Assembly (NCBI GenBank): GCA_963931865.1
Contig: OZ007509.1
Location: forward strand, 20,118,227-20,182,226
DNA from: Axinella damicornis
Lineage: Eukaryota; Porifera; Demospongiae; Axinellida; Axinellidae
Direction: 5' to 3'
DNA length: 64,000 nt
The first letter of the stretch is position 1. Every line of letters begins with the position of its first letter. The notes below the pieces were generated by a model, which worked only from the letters and a program-made list of their open reading frames with translations, was not told the origin of the DNA and ran no database searches. This document shows, one piece after another, positions 9,483 to 21,087 of the stretch. Position numbers and translations under genes: made by a program.

Positions 9483-12400
9483 TTACACAGGATATGCTAC
9501 TTCCACAACATCACACGTTCTCCGTATGATGCCCTCTCTAATGATACCTCCTATCACCACCAGTGTGTCACCTTGCAGAGTTGCTACTAAGCAGTTGGAT
9601 CGAGCTGTAGGCACATGCCCTATGATATGCCATGAGTCCACTGATCGATTGTAAAGATGGATAGTGTCTACATTACGACCCCCCACAGCTACTAGCTGTC
9701 CATACAGGGCGGTGAGGGTGGAGTCACGCACTGGAACACCGGCCAAGCTCCGCCACACGTCACTGGTCTCTGGCTGTACTGCAGATGAGGACTGAAGTAG
9801 GGTAGGGAGGGAACAGCTGAAGACTGATCTCAAGCTCAGCATGTACAGTTCTGTTCCACACACTGCAAGTGATGTCTTCCATAGAGGGAATGGCACCCTG
9901 CTGCCAGAGAACCACATCAGGGAGGTGGTATCCATCACATGGACACTTCTCCAGCTCTCTCCTACTACCACTAGGTGGTTGCCAGTGCATACTACAGCTG
10001 GGTCGTCTAGTTTCAATGGCATGGGAGGGAAGTGTTCAGTCCACTTACTGTGGCTCTCAGTCAGGCTCACTAGAGTATTGGTGGCATTGCCGTCATTTCT
10101 CTCACCCCCCACAGCAGTCAACAGGCCATTGACTATCGCTAAACCAACACGCCGATGAGGACAGTCAGGCAACCGAGTCCACCTGTCCTCTTTCAGATCA
10201 TATGCCCACACACGATGAGTGTATCCTGGAGTGACATACACAGTGTTGCCATCCACAGCAGTTGCTCCCCTCCTCATCTGCTCTGGTGCCCTCCCAAGAG
10301 TCTCCCACCTCATCTGTGGGTACCAATGGGAGACATGTATTAGATTGTAGTACATGCTTGTGCTCCTAGGCCTTCTATAACACTAGCAGGATATAAGAAG
10401 TTGTGGGGACTGTAGCCTGCCAGGATGGACTTCCTGAATGCAAACTTTGTACTCCTGGAAATGCATGAGCTAACCAGACAGAATATGTATACACTAGTGT
10501 CTCAATCCTCTGCATGAAATTTGCTCAGTGGATACTATTATGTCGGATACACTATCAATACATTAAGATTTTAATGTGTGTCTGTGTGTGTGTGTGTGTA
10601 ACGGAAGTGGGATGTTCGTGGGGCAGGTGGGCAGGGCTTGCAATGTGCAACTTCAAAGTCCTTGCATGCATGTGTTGGCAGTCTTCATGTATGAAGACGT
10701 GCACTATCCTGTCCCTCTACCACACACAGCAGTACCCATTGAGTCACAGAGGGGTGGCTAGTACCATGCAGACTAGTAATTACTTCAAAGACAGAACCAT
10801 TCCTGGATTCTGGTCTATTTTGCTGACGTTGTGGGGGTGGAAATGAGTTTACTGATGTACATTCTGAAGTGTGACAATTAAGATTTTAACGTGTGTGTGT
10901 GTGTGCATGTGTGATGGAAGTGGGATGTTCATGGGGAGGGACTACACTAGTGATGTGAGACCTTCGTACTTCAATTTACTGAACCTCAAACTCCGCGAAG
11001 AATGTTTGAGAACATCGGGCCCGGGCATGGGCTGGAATCTTCCAGAACAGCTGGGGCTACAAGCAGATGCAATCGGGGAGCAGCAGTTGAAGCGGACACA
11101 ATCGGGGAGCAGCAGTTGAAGCGGATGCAGTCGGGGAGCAGCAGCCGAAACGGATGCAATCGGGGAGCAGTTGAAGCAGATGCAATCAGGAAGCAGCAAC
11201 TGAAGCGGATGCAAGTGGCGAGCAGCAGCTGAAGCAGACACAAGTGGCGAGCAGCAGCTAAAGCGGACGCAATCGAGGAGCAGCAGTTGAAGCGGACGCA
11301 AACAGGGAGCAGCAGTTGAAGCGGATCGATGTAATCGGGGAGCAGCAGCTCTGCACAGAGCTGCTGCTCATCTTTCTTCTTTCATTGACAAGCATACATG
11401 TAGCTGGCCAACAAAAGCATTTCCTGAGCTAGTTCACTCACAAAACAACATCACTTTTGTCGCAGTAGCTCCTTTCGGCCCTTTGACTACATACTGGCAA
11501 GAACGGCACTTCTGGCTAGCTACGATTCTGTGAATTGCTAGCACGAAGCCATTTTGATGCAACCAGAGGTCACGCATTCCAAGTGCGCATGCGCAGTTCA
11601 CATGCAAACGCACGTTGCATTCTTTTTTGCTGGTGATGGTTGCATTTCAGGTGCTTGCTGATCAGCTGAATCCTTGTGAATCCATCATCTGGTGCATCAC
11701 TACCGTTGCGAGAATTTCTACCAACCTGTTCTTGCAAAGATCTATTGTGACTATGCCGTCACAGAGGCGTGACTTTCTTTTCATGACGTAACTACAGTGC
11801 AGAACATGTACCAATACTTAACTGCGAGTGAGGCTAGAGTTTTGGAATACTTGGAGCCATTGCAAGCACCTACATGACTGCCATCGAGCTCTCTGATCTG
11901 AATGCCCCACCCCCTCGTCCACGAAGGCAACAAGATAAACATTGATCACAACAGCAACATCAAAAATGCATGGAATAATATGGAAATAGAATGAAGCATC
12001 AAAGCCTGCTCAGTGCCCAGCAGAAGGTCCACGTCCATTGAGGCTAACATGGGAATTAATAAAATCTGACATCAGGCCCAGTACCCCCGTACCCTTACGG
12101 TGACATTGTAAGTAGCTACCATGACTAAGAAGTTACGCATTTCATGCGCTCAAAAAAGTACACAAACTAGAGGCAAAAAAATTTCTCCCATAAATCAAAA
12201 AGGATTTAGTGATGGCCTGTCACATTCGGAATTATTCAACCTCTCGAAAAAGCTAAGAAACAAGCCATTAACCAGCCTCAGTCCCATCCCATGCTACATT
12301 TTTCAATGGGATGGGACTGAGCCTGGTTAATGGCATTTCTCCTTGTTTCTTAGCCTTTTAGAGAGGTTGAATAATTCCGAATGTGACAGGCCATCACTAA

Positions 12401-15400
12401 ATCCTTATAATTTTTGGAAGATTTTTTTTTGCCTACCGTTGTTATGGATTCTGTGTCTTTCCTCTCAACACCCTCTTCAGTGGACATGCTGGGTCGCTCC
12501 ACATGTGGCAGTGGCTGCAGGATGTAGTGTGTACACACATGTAGTCTCATTCGCAGGTCAGTGAGGAAATGGAGACTGCATGGGTACCAGGCTAGATATT
12601 TATGCAGGTATGAAGACACTCGATGTATAACTAATGGGGGTCACAACACAATATAATGCTATTGAAGTGACTGAATGGAAATGAGACTTCTACCTGGGAA
12701 GTGGGAATGTGGCTACATACAGTCAGTGTTATAGACCTATTGCAGCTGACGTCATCACTTTGAGAATATAAGGATGGGTACACCATAATGGTGGCTATTT
12801 AGCATTTCTGGAGATAGCTCTTTGGTGAACGTTGACTCTACATGTGTATCTGGTAGTGACTAGTGGAATGTAAAAAGAGACAAGCATATATTCCCTGACC
12901 AAACAAGAGGAAAAATGGGTGACACCATGTGTATACTGGTTCAGGAAGTTGTTATAGAAACTAATCCGACCCCTACCCTGCCACAGAACACAGATCATGG
13001 AGCAGCAGTACATGCAGTCATTGAGCGTTGCAGTGTTAGCATGATTATTGTTTATCTGTACTCAAACCTGTTGTTGTAAGTGCTAATTAGTTCCTGCGGT
13101 TTATGCATGTGCATGCAATTAGGATTTCACATTCTCTCTTGTATAAATAGGAGTGTTGTCATTGCTGCTCATGTTCTGCTTCCCATCATTCTCAGTAATC
13201 AATTCAGTATTGATTAGGTAGTTATTTAAGTCTATCTACGAACACATTAGCTGGATACTACAAGCGTTCAGGGAGATATCCTACCTTGCCTTTAACCTCA
13301 ACACCCACTCCCACTTCACTCTCAGTGTATACGTGTACACCATCAACTGACACTCGGAGAAAATGCTGCTCTTTGAAATATTCATCACTTTCTTTGGCTT
13401 TTCGGATAACATAAGCTGATAACTCGGATGGGATACGCCACGTTATTTCCAGACAACCCTTGGCAATCTTATGAAGCAAAAGTGCTGGCATTGGCAGTGA
13501 AAACCGTCCTGCTAAAGACCTCCACACATCCCTGACGTACTTCAGGGAGTGATTGGTGATCTTTACTTTCACTTTGCCTGAGAGTATTACGAACAGTTTC
13601 TCCTGTGGGATGGGCAGTATTCTGTGTGTGGTATGCTCCAAGTCAACTGCTTCCAGGTGATCTTTGATTGCTGTCATAAGTGTGTACCCAGTGAGGTCAC
13701 TCTTGTACCGCTCCATCATTTTCCTAGTGGAAGCATCTCCAAACTTTTCAATGATACACTCCAGGGGATAGTAGTTGAGGAAGTCCCACGCATCCTCCAC
13801 AGTCAGTGTTTCAAACATTTCACTAATGCTTGCAGTTCTTCTTATCAAAAGCTTCCTAATAAACTGATTGCCATTCATCTTTCCCTCACAGGAGTACAGG
13901 TTACCCAGGAAGAGGCGAAACCGGCTGCTGGTGATTTCCTTGCTGTCCAGTTTGTCCTGGAGTACCTCATCAGTGCGTACCACTAAATCTCCCCACTTCC
14001 CCCTGATCACTATCAGGTTTCTTCGTGCAACTGCATCAACCACGGGATTAGTCAGCACAGACGCAGGTTGTGAACCTACAATCACAAGAATATAACCATC
14101 CTTCAAGCAGGAGCGCATAATGAGGTCACATAGGGTATACTGTCACCAGATTTTGTTTACCCCCCCCCCCCCCCCCCCCAAATTTAGTCATGAGCTACGA
14201 GTGAGAGTGAGATAAGGCTTCAAGAGGGTGCTAAAACATAGTCATGATGAGTCACTTACAAAATGTACAAACTCGTGCAGCATGAATTGCCTGGACCTAT
14301 TTTCCAGAGGCGGATCATTTTTTCTGGTCCAGGGGTACCAATTTACCAGTTCAAATAATATTTCAGAGACTCTGCAAGGTACCTGCCACGGCATGGTTTG
14401 AATTATTACCAGACGGGAGCATTACACTTTATCGAGAGCTAATTATCTTTTTGCTGTAACTCAAGAACAAGCCCCTATTGTGTAACACTTAGTGGACATT
14501 CCAGTTAGTCACTCAGAAAACCTAGATGCAACATTGGAATGTATCATTCTGTATAAATAGCCTCTGTTTGTAATTGCCATTTGCTCCAATATCTGAATCA
14601 ATCTTTGAGTCCACTATACTACATATTCTGGCGACAAGGATGGGAGCCTCGGAGCAACTGGTGAGGTGTGCCATTGGACTGTGGAGTCCTCATCTGGAAA
14701 CGACTGTACTCTTCCTCCTCAGGTGACAGTTGTTCTGCCTCCAGGTGCTTTACACTCCTCTGCTGCTGTTGATCATGAGGACCCGCGGCTGGGTTTGTCC
14801 TCTTACTGCGGCAGACCTTCTGCAGGTGTCCCACTTTACCGCAGTTGTGGCACTTCGCGTCCTTGAACCGACACTTCACTGCAAAATGTCCTGGTTTGCC
14901 GCAACGGTAACATGTGCTGTCAGGAACTTTCTTCCTAGGAGCAAGCCTAAGCCGGTGTACTGCTCCCATCGTGGAATCTGGAGTAGGTCCACTCGGTACA
15001 CGCGAGGATGTCTGGAGCTCCCGAACATTTTTGCTGCAGTTTCTAATCCCCGCACCAGCTCCAGGGCTCTCTTGCCAGGGCTCTCTTGTACGTCAGCTTG
15101 GCTTCAGATAGCAGCCTTCGCTGAATATGATCGTCGTTTACACCACAGACTAATCGGTCACGTAGCTGGTTTTCCAACTGGTTGCCCTCAAAGTTGCAAA
15201 TTCTGCCAGCGAATGTAACTCCGACACAAATGTGGCTATCCCGGCTTTCGGAAACGGCTGTGGAATCTGTACCGCTGTACAATTTCTGAGGATGCAGGGC
15301 TATGGTGCTCCATCATAGCTGTGACCAACTCTTGGAAGGTCTTCTCTCCTGGCTTCTTAGCCTTAGGAAAAATAACACTCCGCAGCAACTTGTACGCATT

Positions 15401-17413
15401 TGGCCCTATTACAGACAGAAACACTGACAATTTCCTGTCGTCCTCTGCAATCCCGTTTGCTGCAAAGAAATGTTCCAAACGTTCAACGTCTTCCTTGCGC
15501 TCTTCGTACTCACCAATGCTTCCGAACGTCGCAGCCATAGTCGGAGTCGGTACTCAGTTTTGGCAAGGTCTCGCGCATCCCATTCTTGTTGCCAGAATAT
15601 GTAGTATAGTGGACTCAGATATTGGAGCAATTGGCAATTACAAACAGAGGCTATTTATACAGAATGATACATTCCAATGTTGCATCTAATGTTGCTAGGT
15701 TTTCTGAGTGACTAACTGGAATGTCCACTAACAATAGGGGTGAGTTACAGCACTTACCGGTATTTTTTTACCTGTTCTATTTCTGGGCTTAATTAACTAC
15801 AGTACATTAAACTGTCCTCATACACTTGCTTAGACCATACATGTTCGCTCGGAGTGTTTTTCCACATGTGGACACAGGGAAATGTGGTCAGGGTGACCAA
15901 TTTCCTGGAATTTCGGTCACACAGACAAAAGTTTTGCCAGACCACAATTTCCATGACAGCCCTTTAATTTCACAGTTGGATGGAGGAAGGATACATAGAC
16001 ACAGTTTTGGAGGATGCTAGGCTGAACACTCTGTCTGAACACGTACTTGTACCTGCATTACCGTCACCTACCAGTGGTGAGAGTGAGGTACTTCAACTTG
16101 ATTGTGTCAGCCACCACCATCTCCCCCATCTGCATCAGCACCTCCACCACCCTCCTCCAGGTACAGTTGTGGCCCTTACGCAGCCACCTCGAGAGCATCT
16201 CACTCTTACGGCGCTGTGGGTCGTGGTACTGCTCTTCAATCTCCCTCAGCTTGTGGTCCTCTACTCCCAGTTTGACGCCCAACAGGTGCCAGTCGACTGG
16301 CTCAAGCTCATTGGAGAGGTCCTTCAGTAGCAGTGTGCCTTCTGCATGTAACGTTCATACAAAACAAAGGTAGTTGTTATATGCAAACTTGAAAGTGAGA
16401 GAGAGAAATCAAATTCATAGAAGATGAAACTTATGTGCTGCACCTACCAGAGGCAGTAGACCCATGCCCAGCTAGTTAGGGTTGCTGAGCACCAGCCATC
16501 CCTGACACGTCTTCTGTGGATTTGATTTCTCTCTCTCTGTATTCACAGTTCTTGTACCAATTCCCTGAGGTCACCCAATGTGAGGACACACTCCATCCCT
16601 AGAAGATCATAGTTTGGTTCCCGGACCCTTCTGCGTTTCTGGGAACCAAACTAAGAAGATCACACATTAGACTATAAGGACAAAGCAGACTTGGTTTCCA
16701 TCCACCCCATTGTCTCGTTCCCAGAAGTCTGGCCGCGCAAGACTAGACCTTCCACTAGTCTTGGAACCAGACCCTTCGCGCGGGGAAGGAGGAAAGGGTC
16801 TGGGCACGTGCCTACATTCGAGTTGTCCTCACGGAATGTAATTATGCGTGGTAACAACTGCGATACCACACGTACGATCACAGTCGACCTGCTCATTGCT
16901 CTCCTCGACCTTTGTCAGACACTTGCGGGTAACGCGGTACGGCACAGTGATTTGCCGTGTCTAGTCACTGGCGACACCGAAAGTTTGGAGAAAAATCATT
17001 CCCTGACGTCATTCACAATCAATGCTTCTGATTCGTTAGGTCAACATTCCGACCTGGGGACAACTCGAATGTAAGATGGTGCCCAGACCCTTTCCTCCTC
17101 CCCCGCACGAAGGGTCTGGTTCCGAGACTAGCCTTCCACACCAGCAGTTGTCCATTTTCGACTATGAATATCAGTATCGTGCAGTAATCAAAAGGCTACT
17201 AGTGTCTAAATTACCACTAGACTACATGCTGGATTACTGGACGTACTGGAATGACCATTGTCCCCATATAGTTCACCCAATGAGAGATACACTCCACATT
17301 ATCTGTGACAACATGGGGGAAGGGGGGGCATCCTGTCCTGCTATACTCTCTGTTAAATTACCTTCACGATCGGTGAAGGGAACGGGCTCTTTTGCAGCTG
17401 GTGCTTCTGCCAT
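9483..17413 (-). CDS. Array gene B: Death - X block - linker - Kelch protein, 673 aa
   Basis: Exons in transcription order: 17362-17413, 16072-16341, 13285-14075, 12437-12514, 9483-10313 (2022 nt, in frame). The N-terminus equals that of gene A. The Death exon is a different class, beginning EGTLLLKDLSNELEPVDW. A remnant of the other class (16545-16598), with its acceptor intact but running into a stop, lies upstream. The X block ends VSVDGVHVYTESE. No counterparts of linker exons 4 and 5 were found; because they are phase 0-0 their loss keeps the frame. The Kelch exon starts MRWETLGRAPEQ and ends in VVEVAYPV. Introns hold an LTR element (14455-15749), a foldback (12200-12406) and a minisatellite (11049-11350). 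The copy looks intact, but so many insertions make expression uncertain. Confidence 0.72.
11049..11350. repeat. Minisatellite, about 30-bp unit, about 10 copies
   Basis: Imperfect tandem copies of GGGGAGCAGCAGTTGAAGCG with variable GATGCAATC spacers lie in the last intron of gene B. The unit is a multiple of three, so both strands show long open frames (Gln/Lys-rich on plus, Leu/Cys-rich on minus). I read these as a consequence of the repeat, not as genes. Confidence 0.8.
12200..12406. mobile_element. Foldback element with arms of about 95 bp
   Basis: The left arm starts AAGGATTTAGTGATGG (12200). The right arm ends at 12406 with its reverse complement. A loop of about 13 nt sits at 12293-12305. 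A few indels separate the arms. It lies just downstream of the linker exon 12437-12514 of gene B, in the intron before the Kelch exon. Confidence 0.75.
14455..14623 (+). repeat. LTR of a Gypsy-like element, plus orientation
   Basis: It starts TGTAACTCAAG and ends ATACTACA, with a TATA-like TATAAATAG inside. It is followed by TGGCGACAAGGATGGGA, which fits a primer-binding site. The copy at 15600-15749 is clearly homologous but in the opposite orientation. Confidence 0.65.
14619..15538 (-). pseudogene. Gypsy-like gag remnant, frameshifted
   Basis: Three minus-strand frames join into one gag-like protein. 15236-15538 starts MAATFGSIGEYEERK, 15043-15282 contains LRDRLVCGVND and IQRRLLSEAKLTY, and 14619-14969 carries two zinc knuckles (CYRCGKPGHFAVKC and CHNCGKVGHLQKVC). 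Gag packages retrotransposon RNA. At least two frameshifts separate the parts, and no protease, reverse transcriptase or integrase follows. The last frame runs directly into an inverted LTR. The element lies in the intron between the Death and X exons of gene B. Confidence 0.75.
15600..15749 (-). repeat. LTR of the Gypsy-like element, minus orientation (5' LTR of the gag remnant)
   Basis: Read on the minus strand it begins TGTAACTCACCCC and ends ATACTACA, followed by TGGCAACAAGAATGGG (primer-binding site) and then gag. It matches 14455-14623 over most of its length, with small indels. Confidence 0.65.
16755..17131. mobile_element. Long form of the mobile hairpin family, 377 bp
   Basis: The left end is TAGTCTTGGAACCAGACCC and the right end its near reverse complement (…GGGTCTGGTTCCGAGACTA). 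About 50 bp of terminal inverted repeat surround roughly 270 bp of interior. The direct repeat CCTTCCA(C) flanks both sides (16748-16754, 17132-17138). In gene A the corresponding intron has one CCTTCCAC (7448-7455) and no insert. No coding capacity is evident. Confidence 0.75.
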
Positions 17414-17483
17414 CACGACCTCGCCTAGTTTCACTATCCGATTCCGAGGAGCTGCACTGGAGCCGATCCGATCGCGACTAAGT

Positions 17484-17515
17484 CACGTGATCTTGCAGAC
17501 CTCAGCCCCGCCCCC
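17484..17515 (-). promoter_or_regulatory. Upstream element of gene B (E-box plus GC box)
   Basis: CACGTG at 17484-17489 and CCCCGCCCCC at 17506-17515 lie about 70-100 bp upstream of the gene B start codon, the same arrangement as in gene A. Confidence 0.5.
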
Positions 17516-18206
17516 AAGTAACTACTCCAATCATGGTAACACTGACAAACTGCTTTGTGTGTCCAAGGGCAACAATGAAGACAGAAAATTAAGGGCAGGA
17601 CCTGCATGGGTTTAGCAGCCTAAGCAGGAGGCTCAGTTCACCAAGATGAGACAACTTGAGTTGGTAGAGTTTATAGAGCTGGACAAGAGGAGAGGAAGAT
17701 CAATCGTTTTTCAGTTAATTATATGTGCTACTGTTGGCCAAACCCCATGGTCTGGGAACGAGGCAGGTTGGTCATGGGACCTGACAATGATGCATGAACT
17801 TTAAGAGAACATGTACACGAATAGCAGAATGTGTGCCAATGAATTAACAGTTAACTTTGGACAGAGAGATTTAACCAAATAACAGCTTTGAGGAGAGAAT
17901 TGCAAACAGACAGTGAGGTACAATGGAATCAGGTAGCCTCATTCCTAGGCCTACCCTGTTCTTTCTGTTCTTCGGTTTGTGTTGACAATAGTACACGGAT
18001 GCAAGGCAGGCTAATACTGTGGTCACCTCAGGCCAACATTTTCTTGGCTGCAATACAAAGGTTGCTGCATCCATGGATAATAAGTAAATGGTATTCGTGC
18101 CTCAGACAGACAAGCTAGCTGCTGCTTTCTTTCTTTATTCTCCCTGTAGGGCCATGATTGTAGTTTTCCTGTAGATAGTAAGAAAATCTCACACACTGTT
18201 AGTAAT

Positions 18207-18827
18207 ATGTTCAAGACAAGCTCTGGCCGACTGCTGGCTGAGAGGAGCAACCAACCTGAGGAGGTTGTATCCATCACATGGACCTCTCTCTCATGTGCAC
18301 TACCACCACAAGGTGGTGGCCACCATCACATAAACACTCATGCACAAGGTGGTTGCCAGTGCAATGACATGATACTACAGCAGACCATGCAGTATTGTTC
18401 CACTGGCATGGGTGGGAAGTGTTCGGTCCACTTCTTCTGGCTCTCCGTCAGGCTCACTAGGGTATCGGTGGCATCCCCATCATTCGTCGTGCCCCCCACA
18501 GCAGTCGACATGCCATTGATTACACACAAACCAGCATGCTGATGAGGACAACTCAGTCCACCTGTTCTCCTTCAGATCATATGCCCACAAACCTCTCAAC
18601 TCTCACTATTTGGGCCCTTAAAGTTAGTACACATTAGATTTTATATATTAATCTTATGTAGTACATAATATTATGGCCATCTCACTACAAAGACCAGTAA
18701 ATGGTTGAGAGGTCTGTGCCCACACATGATGAGTGTATCCTGCAGTGACATACACAGTGTTGCCATCCACAGCAATTGCTTCTCTCTCCATCCGCTCTGG
18801 TGCCCTCCCAATAATCTCCCACCTCAT
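18207..18827 (-). pseudogene. Kelch-exon fragment (array copy C)
   Basis: The minus strand begins like the other Kelch exons (MRWEIIGRAPERME), with the usual CCCACAG acceptor before it. It is then broken by a 127-bp insertion (18590-18716), loses part of the next repeat, contains a scrambled internal duplication, and stops about half way through the domain. No Death or X exon belongs to it. Comparison with the A-B spacer shows this piece plus 18841-21424 inserted into an otherwise colinear spacer. Confidence 0.8.
18590..18716. mobile_element. MITE-like insertion inside the Kelch fragment
   Basis: The ends are CCTCTCAAC and GTTGAGAGG. The host sequence GCCCACA appears on both sides (about 18583 and 18717), whereas the intact Kelch exons have it once. 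The duplication of 6-8 bp would suit a hAT-type element; classification is tentative. Confidence 0.6.
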
Positions 18828-19265
18828 CTGTGGGTGCCAATAGTAATCTTTTTAAAGAGAACTAAGTGGTGCTTATAGCAGCACAAAGACAAAAATACCA
18901 ACCTGCACAAAAGACCCGCAGTCTTGTGCGGGAAACAACTAAGGACAGTAATTTCACTCAGTATAAAAACAAATAAACATACCAGTACAATACGAAATCA
19001 AGGGAATTTGAAAAGGATGGTTTCAAGGCGAGTGTTTTTGACCAGTCCTCCAACATGGTTCGAACCCCTCAGTAATGCTGCTAAACTGAATGAAGACTAA
19101 CAATGCTGTGTACACACCAAAGCCCATACAAAGGCTGTACACACAGACATTTCCCCCACCAGAAAAAGACACACTTCTGGCGATCGAACCTGCGGCACCT
19201 CCGCCTATAGCTAGCTGGGCTCTCACTCAAGATGTCATCCCACTGCACCAATCCACACCCCAGTT

Positions 19266-19297
19266 ATGTGTGTTGGTAGATATCTACCAACACACAT
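19266..19297. repeat. Perfect 32-bp palindrome abutting a TTAA site
   Basis: The sequence is centred on GATATC and reads identically on both strands from 19266 to 19297. The TTAA target of the next element starts at 19298. Confidence 0.9.
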
Positions 19298-19301
19298 TTA
19301 A

Positions 19302-19903
19302 CCCTTTAACCACCGAATTCTTCCCACCAAGACAACACATTTTCATGCATTCAGCGCACACCACTTTCGTAGGTACTCCTCTCCCACAGCATTCGCTCCT
19401 CAGCGGCCAAACTTGGTGGGGCCCGCACACATGGAGAGACCCCTCTGGCAATACCGTTAATGATATTCATGACCCCCCACAAGGCCAGCAATCGGAGGTC
19501 AAAGGTGGATGTCAGCCGGATTTTCGCCCAGCATTTCCCTAAACTTGGGCCAGATCTGACTGATGGCACACCTTACACCACCAATTTGCAGGTTTTCTTG
19601 AGGCCCTGGGTGGGGTCTATGAATATCATTAGAATCAAAAATTCTCGGGTCAATGAATCTCATTAAAATCAAAAGACGCCCACGACAGCCCGAAGGGGGG
19701 GCTGCCGCCCCCCCTTCGAAACCCCCCCGCTTGTACGTTTAGTGGGGGAGGCGCGCCGAAATCTGACCAAATTTTTGAGTTCGTGCCTTAAAGTCGTCCC
19801 TAGGCCCTCTGAAGACTTTTTGGTCTCTTTTTGGACTGGCGAGAAGCCCTACAAGTGCATAGGGTCTAAATGACGCCTATAGACGTCAATGGGGCTTAAA
19901 GGG
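19302..19903. mobile_element. Non-autonomous piggyBac-like element, 602 bp
   Basis: TTAA (19298-19301) is followed by CCCTTTAA. The other end reads TTAAAGGG followed by TTAA (19904-19907). TTAA duplication and CCC...GGG ends are the hallmark of piggyBac elements. No transposase frame is present. A related truncated copy lies at 36375-36715. Confidence 0.7.
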
Positions 19904-20415
19904 TTAAGGTAGGAAACACGGCATCGGCGAAATCGCGCAATTTTGCTCATGAATAATTAATGAGATGACGTCACTTGCATACGGTTATTTAGAGTTATTC
20001 ATCTGTTTACGTTTTCCCATGGCGGCAACCGGAATAAACAAGGGGGGCTTCTCTCTTTGATGCGGCTAGCGGCCCTTTCGAGTTTCAAATCGGTACTCTG
20101 ATGTGGCCGTGCGGTACTTTGAAGATTTGTTTGAACACTTTTTTTTATTTTTTTTTATTTTTATTTTTATTTTTTTATTTTTTTTATTTAAGTAAGAAGC
20201 TATTCTAGCTGATTGAATGTGGCGATGGGCTATCTGTGTGTGAATAGCTAGGTGGAGTGAGCAGGAATGTTTGTGGGTCAGCTGAAGTGGCCGAAGAACA
20301 GCCTGGAAAGTGAACAGCCTCCGACAGCTCCCTGGCCAAGGTACTCTAGAGAGTTGACCTTTCGGCATTACAGGCCCCGCCCATTTTCGTGTTAGGGCGA
20401 ATTTGGCTGGTTTGG

Positions 20416-20607
20416 TACAGCAGTTTGCACAATCTTTGCACTTTGCAGGCTACCAACAGCAGACGGAAGTGGTTAACTATAGAGACCGCAAATACTACGC
20501 AGAAAACGCTGACTCATGCAGACTGAGCACTTAAAGTTAACCACAAATTCAATTAGATATCAGACGTTTGTAACCGGCAAAGTGCAAAGATTGTGCAAAC
20601 AGCTGTA
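20416..20607. mobile_element. Small element with 31-bp terminal inverted repeats
   Basis: The left arm, 20416-20446, includes GTTTGCACAATCTTTGCAC. The right arm, 20577-20607, is its reverse complement with one mismatch. The interior is about 130 bp with no coding capacity. Confidence 0.6.
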
Positions 20608-21087
20608 GCTGGACTGGGCTGGTGAGAGGGAGTAGATGTGTGGCCAAAACTCGGTAACCGAGAGGTGAACGTGGAAAAGCATCCCTATTTTTGCAGGGGG
20701 TAGGTTGACCTTTTGGAAACTGGCCTTGGTTTGAGTCGGTTTTAGTTGGTGTGCGTGGAATTTTTTTTGAAAGCCTAGGGTAGCCAAACCTCTGTTTTTG
20801 AGGGTGGCAGTGAGTTTTGGGCTGTAGCCTGCAAGTGAGGAGAGCAGGTGGTAAATCCATCCGTAGTTTTGGGGCCTGTTTTGTGTGTGTATTGATGATG
20901 GGGTCAGAGTGTGGGTGGGGCCTTGGAGAGGGTCCAAATTTTCAGTTTCGTAGAGGGCCTTAAAATTGAGTTTTAGGGCATTTTCAAGCAGAGGGAGCAG
21001 TTTGATGCAAAGTATTGCTGAAACTTGTGTACGCTTTGATGCTGCCCATTTATCCATCAACTTGGTTTCGGAGATCGCGGTACCCAT
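20560..21087 (-). CDS. Unidentified 175-codon open frame within repeat-rich DNA
   Basis: The frame starts MGTAISETKLMDKWAASKRT and is free of stops for 175 codons. I recognise no domain, signal peptide or membrane segment. Its 3' end overlaps the inverted-repeat element at 20416-20607, and the surroundings (19908-21427) look like transposon-derived filler. It may be chance, or the remains of an element protein. Confidence 0.2.
   Translation of the reverse strand: MGTAISETKLMDKWAASKRTQVSAILCIKLLPLLENALKLNFKALYETENLDPLQGPTHTLTPSSIHTQNRPQNYGWIYHLLSSLAGYSPKLTATLKNRGLATLGFQKKFHAHQLKPTQTKASFQKVNLPPAKIGMLFHVHLSVTEFWPHIYSLSPAQSSYSCLHNLCTLPVTNV

Noticed and set aside
11043..11355. CRISPR-like array
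   Set aside because: Tandem units have no unique spacers and the window is eukaryotic; it is a minisatellite.
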